Below the pieces are notes generated by a model, which was given only the letters and a program-made list of their open reading frames with translations, did no database searches and had not been told where the DNA came from. From positions 310,001 through 374,000 of the forward strand of contig BCKL01000020.1 of NCBI GenBank assembly GCA_001600635.1: 64,000 nucleotides of DNA, written 5' to 3'. Within the stretch, counting starts at the first letter, position 1; each line of letters starts with the position of its first letter. Both the position numbers and the translations under genes were made by a program. The stretch is from Leucosporidium creatinivorum (Eukaryota > Basidiomycota > Microbotryomycetes > Leucosporidiales > Leucosporidiaceae). Below, in pieces: positions 45,558 to 56,486 of the stretch.

Positions 45558-46410
45558 ATGTCTGCAGCAACCTCTGGAAGCGCTACAGCTGTCGAAGCAC
45601 CCTCCAACTCGACTCGCCCTCGAGGGCGCACTAGCAAGTCGGACCTCATCACAGCGTTGGCGGCCGAGTTGAAGCGGGAGAAGGAGCGAGGAACAGAATT
45701 GGGCGCCGAGGTGGAGCTGTCAGAAGTCAGGGTTAGTCGGCAGAGCGACAGCGCTCGGTCTTTGCGAGCTGACCTGTTCGCCTCTCCAGCTCGACGCCAA
45801 GCACAACGAGCTGCTCGACATGGAAGACGAGTACGATGCTCAAAGTCGTCGGAACGAGCAGCCCATCGCCAACCTCCGCCGAGACCTCGAAAAGGCCAAG
45901 GAGCAGCTCGAGCAGGCTGCCCACTGCGACGAGGCCGAAGCGCACCAATACCTCGCTCTCCTCGCTGGAAACGACACGTCTTCCCGCTCCAACCGGCCTC
46001 GCTCTCGCCCCCAGCCGACGGCGCCTGCAACATCCTTCTCGCGCGAGACGGAGGCTGCTTTCGAGTCGCCGCTCCCTCCTCCGATGCTCCAAGCTCGCTC
46101 GCCGGATCGCCCTCGCCCCAGTCCCAAGGGTCAACCTCCTGCGCCGACTACCGCCTCCGCCGCCGAACGCACCGAGCAGCGCCCCCAACGCCTCAACGAG
46201 CGCCTCGCCGACGAGAACCGAGGCGCCCCTTCGTCCTCCCGTGCACCAAATCACTCCTCCTCCTCCGCGCTCGCTACTCAGAAAGCTCGCAGCCATCAAG
46301 TCAATCAGACTCGACCTCTCGCCCAATCGCCAAAGAAGGAGGAGAAGGGTTTCGACATCCTCGAGCGTAGCCAGTGGAACGATTCGAAGGACTCGTCGCC
46401 TAGTCTTTAA
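45558..46410 (+). CDS. Coiled-coil protein, tandem paralogue 1
   Basis: Exons 45558-45731 and 45790-46410 give 264 residues. Residues 30-115 form a coiled coil (LITALAAELKREKERG, LRRDLEKAKEQLEQA), followed by a Ser/Pro-rich disordered half. The intron falls at the same point of the coil as in the next gene, showing common descent. The function is not recognised. A Sec2-like exchange-factor coil is conceivable but unsupported. Confidence 0.65.
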
Positions 46411-46633
46411 GAGCGAGGCCACGCTTTGGGTCGGAGATGGAGTAGGATTTTCCCTGGTGCTCAAGGGAAGAAGCAGTGATCTGTTGCAGGTCGTGGAAGG
46501 ACTTCGGCGGCAGCTCGGCGATAGCGATGAGGTCGCTGGACAGTTTGCGCGACTGCAGGGCAGTAAAGATGATCCGTTGGTAGCTGTAGGATATTTTGTA
46601 AACCTCTCCTACAATTTCTGCACATCATTATGA

Positions 46634-49031
46634 TTGAAAACCTCCTTCCAGGGCCTGGCCGCGTACGGCGGCGAGCTCCTCTCTCCTTCTTCTGGTCAGG
46701 TGGGCAAGAATCGTTTGTTGTTCTCCTACCAAGCACTTCGCCTGCTCGTCTACAGCACGCCTCACAGCAACCACAACTCGTTCTCCTCGACTTCGAGCGA
46801 CGACGACCGAGTCGTCTACTTGCCCCATCGCTCCGAGCCCGCCCTCCGCCCCTTGTCCTCTCAGCACCTTCGACCAGCCACCTCTCCGGAGCTAGCAGGA
46901 CAAAGCAGCTCAACAGCGACTCTGCAGTCGACCACATCGTTTTGCACTGCTCTCACCGACCTGTCGCCCTCCTCCCCCTTTCGCACCCCGTCGTTCAAGT
47001 CGTTCGAGCTTCAGCCACTCGACGCTCATCACTCAACCTCGAGTCTGGGAGACAAAGCCGACATGCCACTTCCTCCACGTGCTCGGCCATCGCCTTCACC
47101 AAGCGCAATCGACCTCAGCAACGCCGCTTCCCTTTCACTTGCCGACTACGGCGCGTCGCCGACCTCAACCGAGTTCACCGCTGCTATCGGTCGCAAAGGA
47201 GGAGCCAAAATGCTCGCATCGGAGGAAGCTCGTCGCGCACAAGAGAAGGCGCAGACCTACCGTACAGATGACTTCTCCCTCAACTCAAGAATAATAAACT
47301 CGGTCGAGTCGTCGCCCGACGTTTCGCGCCAGCCGACGCCGACGAGGAGGGATCCGATTCGCCAGACGAGTGCACCGTGCCGTATCATGGAGGCGCAGGA
47401 GGACTCTCAGCCGCGGAGGCAGCACGAAGGCTCGATGAACGAGCTGACGAGGAGGGCGAGCGCCGAGGAGCAATTTGCCGACGGCAACGCGGCGAGGCAG
47501 AGGTCGGAGGGTTGGATCAAGGGCATTGCTTCGGGTTTAGGATCGCCCTTCTCTGGTACCGGTCTGCCTCAACCATCGGAGGAAGCACCCGCCCCTGCTC
47601 GCGAGAAGCGACACCCTCCCGTTTCGGGCGACACGAGAAGGGGTGAGGGTTCTTACAGCTGGCTGAGACGACGTCGAGCTGCTCTGACGTTTCAGCAGGA
47701 ATGAGAGTTAGAAGTACCTCGGTCGGCTCGACGGGCAGCACGGGCAGCGTCAACAAGGACAACATGCTTCAGCAGCTCGCCGATGCGCTCAAGTCCGAGA
47801 GGCGCCGCAACAAGCTGTACGAAGAGGAGATCTTGCTCGCAGAGGAAGAGGTGAGTTGTCGAAGCCTTGGACATCTGCCTGAGAGCCGAGCTGACTCGAT
47901 ACCTCCGCAGGTCGACTACTTTGAGCGCGAAGTTGAGATCGTCAAGGAGAAGTGAGGCTGCCCGCGGCACCGTCTTCCTTCGTTTACCTTTAGCTGACAA
48001 TCGCACCCTCCCATAGGTTCACCACGCGCTTCGAGCAGCACGAGCAGACGATCAACGCCCTCCGCGCCGAGCTCGAGGAGGTCAAGACCGAGCTGGAGAC
48101 GGCTTACGACCTTGCGCCCGAGGTCCGTCTTGCGCTCGCTTGTCATTCGAGCCCGATCTCACCAATGCTGACCTCGCTGCCGATCTACAGGCCGCCGAAG
48201 AGTTCCTCTCCCTCCTCACCTCCAAGCCCACGCCCTCGAAAGGCCCCATAATTCAAGCGTTCACTCCCTCCGCACTCAACGACCCCTCCCCCTCACCCAC
48301 CAAGACGCCGACCAAGCAGCCTTCCTCGCGCTTCAGATCGGCCTCGAAGTCCAAACGCCGCGTCGACGCTCATATCGCCGCTCACGATTCCTCGGACGCC
48401 GATGGAGCGGTCGTCCAGCCGAAGCCTACGTTGTGGGCGAGGGCGAGGAAGTTGAGCAAGACGAGACCGACGCCTATGGTGCAGAGCATCGGAGTACCTA
48501 CGCTGCAGAATTTGGCAGCGCCGGAGGGAGCGCCACCCTCGCTCGGCGGTGGTGGACGAGGAGGATTCGGGATGGGTGGAGGCGCCGAGGCGTTGAAGGG
48601 GATGAAGATGAGGGCTGTGGAGGTGGCGCCAGAGGTCCGTGAGAAGGTGGAGAAGGAGAAGAAGAGACCGCCTGTATCGGGGGAGAATCGATTGAGGGGA
48701 GAAGGAGGGGAGGGCGGGGAGGGAGTGAGGACGAGGAAGAGGACTAATAGCTTCAAAAAAGGGTTGGCGGGTACGCTGCGAGTCAGTGAGTCGTCCTCTC
48801 TCTTTATCTTCTGTCTTCCAATTCTCGGTCGCTAACTATCCCTCCACCTTGCTCGCAGTGTTCCCTGCCGCCTCAGGCTCCAGCTCCAAACCCTCGGCTT
48901 CCTCCCTCTACCCCGACGCTCCCGCTCCCGACGCCGAGAAAGTGCAAGCCTGGCTTACGAAAGGAGGGCGAGGTGCAGAGAGCAGGACGAAGGTCGGTGC
49001 AGGCTACTCGAACCCGTTCGACTCGAGGTAG
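46634..49031 (+). CDS. Coiled-coil protein, tandem paralogue 2
   Basis: The 5' end is uncertain. The open frame begins before 46640, and the first in-frame ATG seen is near 47063, so an upstream exon is likely. Exons then end at 47642, followed by 47696-47850, 47911-47951, 48017-48122, 48191-48785 and 48859-49031, all in phase. A long Ser-rich N-terminus leads to a coiled coil (LQQLADALKSERRRNKLYEEE, about 90 residues), then a basic and Gly-rich region. A PPVSG motif occurs twice, before the coil (KRHPPVSGD) and after it (KRPPVSGEN). Function unknown. Confidence 0.6.
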
Positions 49032-49345
49032 CGAGACGAAGTCGGCGGCGTTAAGGGAGAAGCGAGCGAGGGCTAGTGTTTATACTTCTTAGTGGTGTAG
49101 AAGCTTTCTGGGATTAGTGCAAGACTATGATCATCATTCATCAGATCGAGCCGGTTCAAGAACGCAGCGAGCTGAGTTCAACGCCGAGCCTCAGAAGCCG
49201 GCGCTCTGCTCTTCTTCGCCAGCTCCACGGCTCTCCCACTCTCAGGCCTCCTCCCCAGAACGACCTTTTGATACCGCGAAACTGCATAAGCTTATCCTTT
49301 CGTTTCGTTCTTCCGCTAGGCTACCGCGCTCGAATCGCCGAGCAC
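49032..49345. other. Short convergent intergenic region
   Basis: Only 314 bases between two stop codons. No feature seen beyond the presumed untranslated ends. Confidence 0.4.
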
Positions 49346-50390
49346 TCAGAACTTGGCGTAAGGCAGCCACTTTCCGAGGAAAGTGAGCTTAACGTAGTCG
49401 CTACCGTCCTTGTCGACCTTCTCGACGTGCGACTCGAAAGCGATGGCGGACATGATGCCGTCCTGTGAGGGAGGGAAGGGGTGGGGGAAGAGGGGAGGTC
49501 AGCAAGAGCCTCAGAGAGTAAGGAGAGAGCGAGAGTAGCTCACCCCGAACTTCTCGTGGATGACCGATTTGAGAGGGTAGCCGTAGACCTGAATGACTGC
49601 TCGGCGCAAGGTGAAATGAGTCAGCGCTGTTCCTACCTCCTCCTTCGTCTCTCCGCCAGCTCCCGCTGAAAGCACAAGACTCACTCTCATACAGCCTGTA
49701 CAGTAGCGCATCGGTAGGCGGCATCTTTCCGAGTCCACGCTCAGGGTAGAAGTGCTCGCCGAGATCGCGCTTGAGGAGCGAGGAGGAGACGCCGAGGATG
49801 TTGGCGAGCTTCTGGATGTCCTCGGGCGTAGGCTTGGCCTGTTTGTGATGAGAGAGAATAGTAGAGGCGTGGGGGAGGGCCGGGGGAGGATAGCGAGTTC
49901 GACAGAGGTGGAAGGTTCGGCGAAGGGCGGTAGAAGCGACGGAGACGAGGGATGTGAGAGGGCATCGTCGATTGAAGCGGTAGTTCGAGATCGATTGTCG
50001 AGGTGCATAGATGGAGCAGAGGAGCACGGCGATGCGCAAAGGGGGAGGGAGAGTGCACGGTCAGCAGGCGCTCAGAGGACTTGCAAGTGACCGGAAAACT
50101 CGCCTGAGCATAGAAGACGGCAGCAACCCATACTTCGGAGCGTCCCATGCGCGTAGCGAGCTGCTCGAAGGTGTAGCCTGGCAGCGAGCGAGCAAGACGA
50201 GATGTGGGGAAGCGCATGTGCGGAGGTGGTCAAGAAGAGCGAGGGCAGGCGTGATGGAGTACAGGGGAGCAGGAAGAGGTTTGTCAGATGTGGTCGGGTC
50301 GCTCGGATGCGGTACAGACTCACCAGACTTGGCCTTCGCCTCGAAAAGCGATTGGTGAGCAGGAGGAAGGGAAGTGGTGACGCTGGCCAT
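49346..50390 (-). CDS. Cyanate hydratase (cyanase)
   Basis: Exons 50390-50324, 50177-50104, 49838-49685, 49596-49544 and 49462-49346 give 154 residues, the normal length. An N-terminal helix-turn-helix-like part ([20 protein letters not shown]) leads to the catalytic domain. In that domain the active-site Arg and Glu lie in LLYRLYEIIQVYG and the Ser in GDGIMSAI. The enzyme converts cyanate and bicarbonate to ammonia and carbon dioxide, for detoxification and as a nitrogen source. The second intron uses a GC donor (CAG|GCGAGT) and at 265 bases is long for this genome. The protein ends with the family KWLPYAKF type terminus. Confidence 0.92.
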
Positions 50391-50753
50391 TGTTGTGTGA
50401 GTCTGTAGGTTGTTGTCGGATTTGAAGGAGCGAGCGATCGTTATGCAGGCGTTTCGAGAGTCGTACAGGCGGAGACGAGGTTGTAGCAGGAGCCAGAGAG
50501 GCGTCGCCAAGTTGCACTCCTCGCTGTTCGTTTCGACCACCGAGCCAGCATTAGAGTCGGCTTTTGATCTCATTTGGGTGTTCAGCAGACACGTACAGAG
50601 CTGCTCGACTGTATTCTACCACCCTACAGCTCACGGAACCCGACAATAGAAGCGACTGTGACGTCCAGCAAAGGGGCTAAGCTCCTGCTGCACCAACTTG
50701 CGATTTTTCGCTTTCCGCCTTTCGCTGCCAGCTCGGATTGACTACAGCTAGCA
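50391..50753. promoter_or_regulatory. Divergent promoter region of cyanase and the 596-residue protein
   Basis: 363 bases between two start codons. I see no coding frame. A GATA-like nitrogen-control site would be expected for cyanase, but I cannot single one out. Confidence 0.3.
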
Positions 50754-53025
50754 ATGTCGGACGCTTCAACAGGCTCAGCTGCTTCCACAACGCCTAGAGA
50801 GCCATCGCCGAATCCAGGCGCTCGCTCCGCCGGCGCCAGCACAGCTGCAGGATCCCTCCGTCCTCCGCCTCGACGCGCCAGCAGCAGCAGGATACCGGCA
50901 CCTGTAGCAGCGGCTCCAGCTCCTTCTCCCAGCTGGCCGAATCCTGCCGCGGTCTCCGTGACCACCTACCACTCGCGCGGACTCTCCAACTCGACCCCTT
51001 CGAAACGTCCGCTGTTGACGACTTTGCCTTCGCCGCGAGCGACCAAATTCGAGGTAGCATTGGTGGATCGACTCGCTGATTGCTTGGAGAGCGACTTGAA
51101 CGGGATCTGGGAGGCGAGCGGAGCGGTCAAGGTCGAGCTCGTTGGCGCCAAGGGTCAGCGCAGGTTCATCGCTAGTGGCAGCTCGAGTGCTATCACCAAG
51201 GCGAGGCAGCTCGTGGATGCCAAGTGAGTAGCTATTCATCCTTTGCTGCACCTCCGAGCCCAGCGTTGACCTTTTCTCGAACGCCGAACCTCGTCGCCGA
51301 ACTCTCGCTCAGACTCTCTCAAACCCCCATCCGCATCCTCCTGGCCGTGCGCTACCTCCACTCCGACCTCTCAACCCTCGAGCTGGTCCCCTCGCCCCCA
51401 CCTATCGTCCGCTCCGCCTCCTTCCCCTCAACTCCCCTCTACCGCGCCAAAGAATGTGCTCCCGCCTCCATCTCCCCAGCGACCCTCTCCGCCGCTCTCG
51501 CTCCTCACGCAACCCGAGACCCTCACTCGCCTTTCTCACCCCCCCTCTCCGACGTCCTCACTCCAGGCGCCGCGACCGACAGCTCCGAGTCCTCCTCGGG
51601 CTTCTTCACCGCTCAGTCTCGTTCCCTCTCTCGCCATTCACTGCTCGGAGATACCTCCATCGGTCTACCCAGCATCGGTAGCTTCGGTTTCCATCGCGAG
51701 GGATATGTCGAGGCCGTCGTGGATGAGCTCGAGACGTGCGTCGAGAGGAGGAGTTTGGTCAGGTTGAAGTTGGCGGCGGGAACTCAGCAGTTCATGCCGC
51801 CCGAAGGAGAGGCGGAGTTGAAGTTGGCGATGGGTCAGAGGTGGGGCGTCGAAGATGTTGAGAAGTGGAAGGTGAGTCTTTCAAGCGCTTGCGTCGCGGT
51901 TGGTTACGCCGAGCTGCTGAGCTTGCCCACGATGCGGACTCGTACAACTCTGCTGCCTATGTACTGACTCTCCCATCGTATCTTTCACTAGATTGACGGC
52001 CCCGAGAAAACGCTCGGCACCTTCTTCTCCCTCGCTCTCACCGCCGACCGAGCAGAGGAGTTCCGCCGAGTCCTGGTCGACCAAATGGGACTCGAGCTGT
52101 CGCATGGTACTTCGCATGTCCATGTGCAGCACTTGGATCGTAAGAGGGCGGTGTTTGGAGTAGCGACTGCCGAGCTGAGGGTGAGGTCGTCGATTCGCAG
52201 GCTGCGCGCGCTACCGCCGAAGTCCAACTGACTTCTCTTCACCGCGCTGTCCATCCCCCTCTTCTTTTCAACTTTCTATGCACCTCTCCGCTTCACCTCA
52301 ACAGGGCTCCGAGATCAAAGGCCTCCAGCCCGGCGTCTCGGCTTCCGGCACCCTCAACCTCAAGAAGGTCTCCACCCTCCCCTCGAAGCCCTTCTTCCTC
52401 TCCATCACGTCGCCGGCGCAGGAGGACGAGCCCATGCGCGAGGGAACGGATCTCAGGATCAAGGTGCTCGGTACGTCTTCCCCGCTCATTCTCCCCCTCG
52501 GCCGAAGCTGGCGCTGACCCCTTCGCCCCGCCTACCACAGCCGACAAAGCCGCTACGTCTCCTTCGATGGAGCTCTCTCAGTCCTTCAACTCGGCCTCAT
52601 GGGATCTCGACGCCGCCGGTCGCTTCGAGGTGCACTTGACGCTTGACCCCCAGCGCTTCTCGGAGAGCGTGACGGATATTCGCTACATGGCCAAGAGTCG
52701 CTACGAGAACGAGGTGTGCTGGTTCTCCTCTCGGAATCTCTAAGGCTCGCTCCTCGCCTGTTTAACGCTGACCTCGCCTTCTCGACGACAGTTCTTCCGC
52801 GCCACCCTCATCGAAATCCGCCTGCACGGCTCCTCCTCGCACTGGTACGAGGTCGAGTTCGCCTCCAAGGTGCTCAACACTACTTTGGCTCGCTCGGCAC
52901 AAGCGAGAGAGCCCTTGAAGAGGAAGGGGATTAGGGAAATGGTGGAAGAGTTGGTCGGGTTTTGCGAGGAGGTCGTCGGGGCTGGTAGTGGAGAAGGAGG
53001 GACGCCGCGAGAGAGGGAGGAGTAG
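50754..53025 (+). CDS. Protein of unknown function with a KH-like segment
   Basis: Exons 50754-51223, 51313-51871, 51992-52180, 52305-52470, 52541-52713 and 52792-53025 close in phase and give 596 residues. After a Ser/Pro/Ala-rich start, residues 100-156 resemble a divergent KH or similar alpha-beta domain (VKVELVGAKGQRRFIASG, then AITKARQLVDA). The rest is a mix of predicted strands and helices with a conserved-looking C-terminal part (YMAKSRYENEFFRATLIEIR). I cannot name a family. The second exon carries a long Ser/Pro-rich insert. Confidence 0.6.
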
Positions 53026-53167
53026 AAGACTAGAGGTGTAGATAGACCGACACTCGATACCTTGCTGCACATACCCTTCGTTTCGCTCGCAACTCGCAAC
53101 TCAGCCTCTACGGAGCGGGGGAGAGTGGGAGAAAGCGCGAAGCTCTATGACAGTCTCCTCGCCCCAT

Positions 53168-55390
53168 CTACTGTGCACTCTTGAGAGCTGCATCTATGAT
53201 CTCGGTCATCCTGCGCAGCGAAAGGAGAGGATCAGCCAACCTGAACAGCTCTTAAATCATCGCCGAGCTCACCGAATGACCGCCTCTTCCTCGTTCTTCC
53301 TACCGATACACTGCAGACCGATGGGAGCATCTCGGTAGACCTCGGGGTTGGAGTAGAGGTCGTACACAGCCTTGTCGGCGTCCGAGCGGAACTCGTGCGG
53401 CGGTTGTTGCACGTCGATGAAAGGGTCGACTCGAAGGACAGGGAAAGCAGAGGCGGTGTAGTCGCAGAGGTTGGGCAGTGAGGTGCAAAAGGAGTACCTA
53501 CGGGTGCGGATCAGCGTATGAGCACCTCCACAAGTCCAGAACGAGCTCACTGAGGTCCGCCGTGCTGCTGAGGTACGCCAGCGCACGGAGGGGCGATGAT
53601 GGCGTCTACTGGTCTTCCTGTCCCCGTCCGTGCCTCCGTAGCGTTCCAGTGATCCAAGTGGCCCTTAGCAAAGACCTGCTTTGCTCGACAGACCTGCCAG
53701 TATTCGTAGGCATTGATGGGCGGGGCGGCGGAATCGAGGACCTGACCCATCTTGGGCTCGCCCGAGAGTGCACAGGCGAGGCGGATATCTTCGCCACCGT
53801 CGGCGTTGAAGATGGAGTGGTGGATAGCGGCGGCTTGTGCGGTCTGGTAGGGAACCCAGTCGATGACTGCGAGCCGGAGGGTCAGTTTAATCTCACGCTC
53901 GGCGATGGTTAGTGAGAGCCTCACCGGTGTGCCCAGCCGCCTCCAACGCCTTCTTGGTCTGCTCCATCGCTCGTACATATGGGGGATGAGGCCTGACGTT
54001 TCCATCATCCCACGCCATGGCGAAGCAGAGCTTCTCTCCTCCTCCATGCTCGGCGAGGGTGTACTCGGACTCGCTCCAAGGTAGACGGAGGGCAAGAGGG
54101 TCGTAGAGCCACGGCTTGATGTCCGCTATTGCCTTCATAAAGATTTTGAGACCGTCGATAGTGCTGCACATTGGGCCGAGGACCGAAAAGATCGCTTCTT
54201 GGCCTGTTGAGAAAGCCGAGATCAGCGAGACGCGAAGGGCAGAGCGGGAAGAGGCTCGCCTTCCAGTGAGTTGGTGGTGCCGGCGTACGGTACTCGGTTG
54301 TAAGATGGGCGAAGACCGTAGACACCGCAGAAAGCGGCCGGTATCCGAATGCCTGTCGAGACGCTTGTCAGCGCCGAGCCGAAGTGCAGGGGGAGAAGCG
54401 AGCTCACTGCCAGCGACGTCAGATCCAACACCAAGTAGACTCCCCCGGAGAGCTATCAGAGCTCCCTCGCCGCCTGTTGACCCTCCACAAGTAATGCCTC
54501 GCTGCGAGACGAGAGGAGAGGTCAGCTCGGCGCTGAGCGGGAGGTCGCGGTCACGAAGGCTCACATTATAGGGGTTGTCCGTTTGACCAAACAGGTTATT
54601 TACAGTCTCGCCGAGCATAAGCGCTTGCGGTACGTTCGTCCGAACGTAGATGACGGCCTGCAGCGACGGAGAAGGTCAGCTTGACGGGCTCGGCGAGTGC
54701 TGAAGCGGATGATGCTCACTCCTTGTGACAGCAATTGCTCAACTACGACCGCATCCTTCTTGGAGACGTTTCCGAGCCATCCAACGTAGCCCATAGTCAT
54801 TTCTTGACCCGCGACGTCGATTTGATCCTTCAGTGAGATGGGCAGGCCGCTGCGAGGACAAAGAGGGAAGTTCAGCTATACGTATAGATAGAATTACGTG
54901 TGTTGTGATGCTAGCTAGCCTTCGTGCACGCGGGACTCACTGCAGCGGACCCATGGTCTTGCCGTGCTCGGCGAAGTAGGCGTCGAGCTCCGCGGCGCGC
55001 TCCATGGCTTGCTCAACAAAGATCTCGGTAAGGCAGTTGACCTGTAGGGTGATAACACGAGAGGTAGAATCGATCAGCAAATGTGCTACGGTCTATGTAG
55101 CCTTCCGAACTCACCAGCTGATGAGCGACGAGGGCTCGGTTGCAAAAGGCCCGAGTGACTTCTGTAGCTGACCACTCTCCCGAGGCTACTTTGGCGAGAA
55201 GTGTGGTGATATCCTTGACGTCGGTGATCTCCATATCCCGAGCCGAGAGTATCGTATCGAAGGGGAAATCGGCGACATTGAGCACCTCCGCGCTTGGTGG
55301 GTTCCTCAGCTTCAACGACTCGGGGATGAGCGCTGCCTGAGCTGCTCGCTTCGAAGCAGCCCTTTCCTGCCATGTCGGAGACGCCACCAT
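53168..55390 (-). CDS. Amidase-signature hydrolase (acetamidase-like)
   Basis: A gene of about ten short exons from the ATG at 55390 to the TAG at 53170-53168. Catalytic elements of the amidase signature are visible: the Lys in GLPISLKDQID, the Gly/Ser-rich core GITCGGSTGGEGALIALRGS, and the nucleophile region GVGSDVAG followed by IRIPAAFCGVYGLRPS. The core reads GGST where many members have GGSS, a conservative change. Fungal relatives hydrolyse acetamide or other amides to ammonia. It is convergent with the 596-residue protein gene. Confidence 0.82.
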
Positions 55391-55680
55391 CAAGCGAGAT
55401 GCGGTACAAAAGGCGAGAGGGCGAAGAAGGAAAGAGAGCCTGGGCCGGCGGCTGCAGATGAAGATGGCGGACGACGCCACCGTTGCACATCGCCGAGGTC
55501 GTCGAACGTCTTGCCGGCCGCTGGAAGGGTGATTGATGTTTGAGGAACAGGCGAAACGACCTCCTCTGAAGCTCCTGCCGCTCGCAAGTCCAGCAGCGCG
55601 CGACTGAGAACACAAGTGAAACAGACTCAACGTCAATGCAAAGGGTACAACAGACATAACAGCTCCTCCTCATCGCCCTC

Positions 55681-56319
55681 CTACTTTCCACCCAACATTC
55701 TCCCACTCTCACTCCTCACCAGCAGCCCTCCCTTCTCCTGCTGTCCCTCGACTGGAGGATCGCCGAGAACTGGTCCGCCCGCCGTGCCGCTCATCAAGTC
55801 CGAGATGGAGGATTCGAGCGAGTCTACGCGGGTGGTGAGGGAGGAGACTACGTGGGGAGAGAGCTGAGATGAGCGATATACGAGAAGGAGGAGTGCAAGG
55901 GAGCTCGAAACGTACGGCGTGAGAGAACGTCGGTCGACATGGCGTCGAAGCGCGATTCGAGGTCGTTGAGGAGGTTGTCGACCTGTGCGATATAGCAGTA
56001 TATCGTGAGCGGTCGATCAGAGATTGCGATGTAGCATGGCACCCACAAACTCAGTCAACTCGAGCGGACTTGTAACCTCAGCCCTGCTGTCCGTCTCTGG
56101 CACCGATGTAGGTGTGTCCGCGCCGAGCCCTAATCCTACGTTCCCACCTGTACTTGCTACTGACGGCGAAGCTGTGGCGAGAGAGGGAGAGGCCGAGCCG
56201 AGGGCGGGGCTGCGTGTTGTTGCTGGAGAAGCGGCGCGAGATGAGGTGGACAGGTTGGGCGAGCCTTTGTTGGAGTCGGAAGGATGAGGCGAGGTGACTG
56301 CTAACGGTCGGAAGGCCAT
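55681..56319 (-). CDS. Heat shock factor-binding protein 1 (HSBP1) family
   Basis: Exons 56319-56047, 55982-55916 and 55847-55681 give 168 residues. The central coil (about residues 86-135) reads LTEFVDNLLNDLESRFDAM, then VLSRLSSLTTRVDSLESS and ISDLM. This matches the HSBP1 trimeric coiled coil, including the LT-FV-NLL start. In animals HSBP1 restrains HSF1 trimers and is also linked to WASH-complex assembly. Unlike the usual protein of about 75 residues, this one has an 85-residue Ser/Thr/Pro-rich N-terminus and a short Gly-rich tail. It is divergent from the PC-esterase-like gene. Confidence 0.78.
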
Positions 56320-56486
56320 CTTGTGTAGCTGAGCAAAGTGCTGCGATTTGGCCTGAGGATGAAGAGCGACGAGCTGAGCTCGAGCGCCTCTTCGCCTTCG
56401 ACGTTACTTGAGCGAGGGCTCAGCGAGGTGAGCTACAAAAGCAGTGGCCGCTCATACGATAGCTAACAACGTGCTACAGCTCTACT

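Noticed and set aside
45558-46410. Assigning the first coiled-coil gene as a Sec2-type Rab exchange factor.
   Set aside because: Only generic coiled-coil character is visible; no diagnostic residues of the exchange domain could be recognised.
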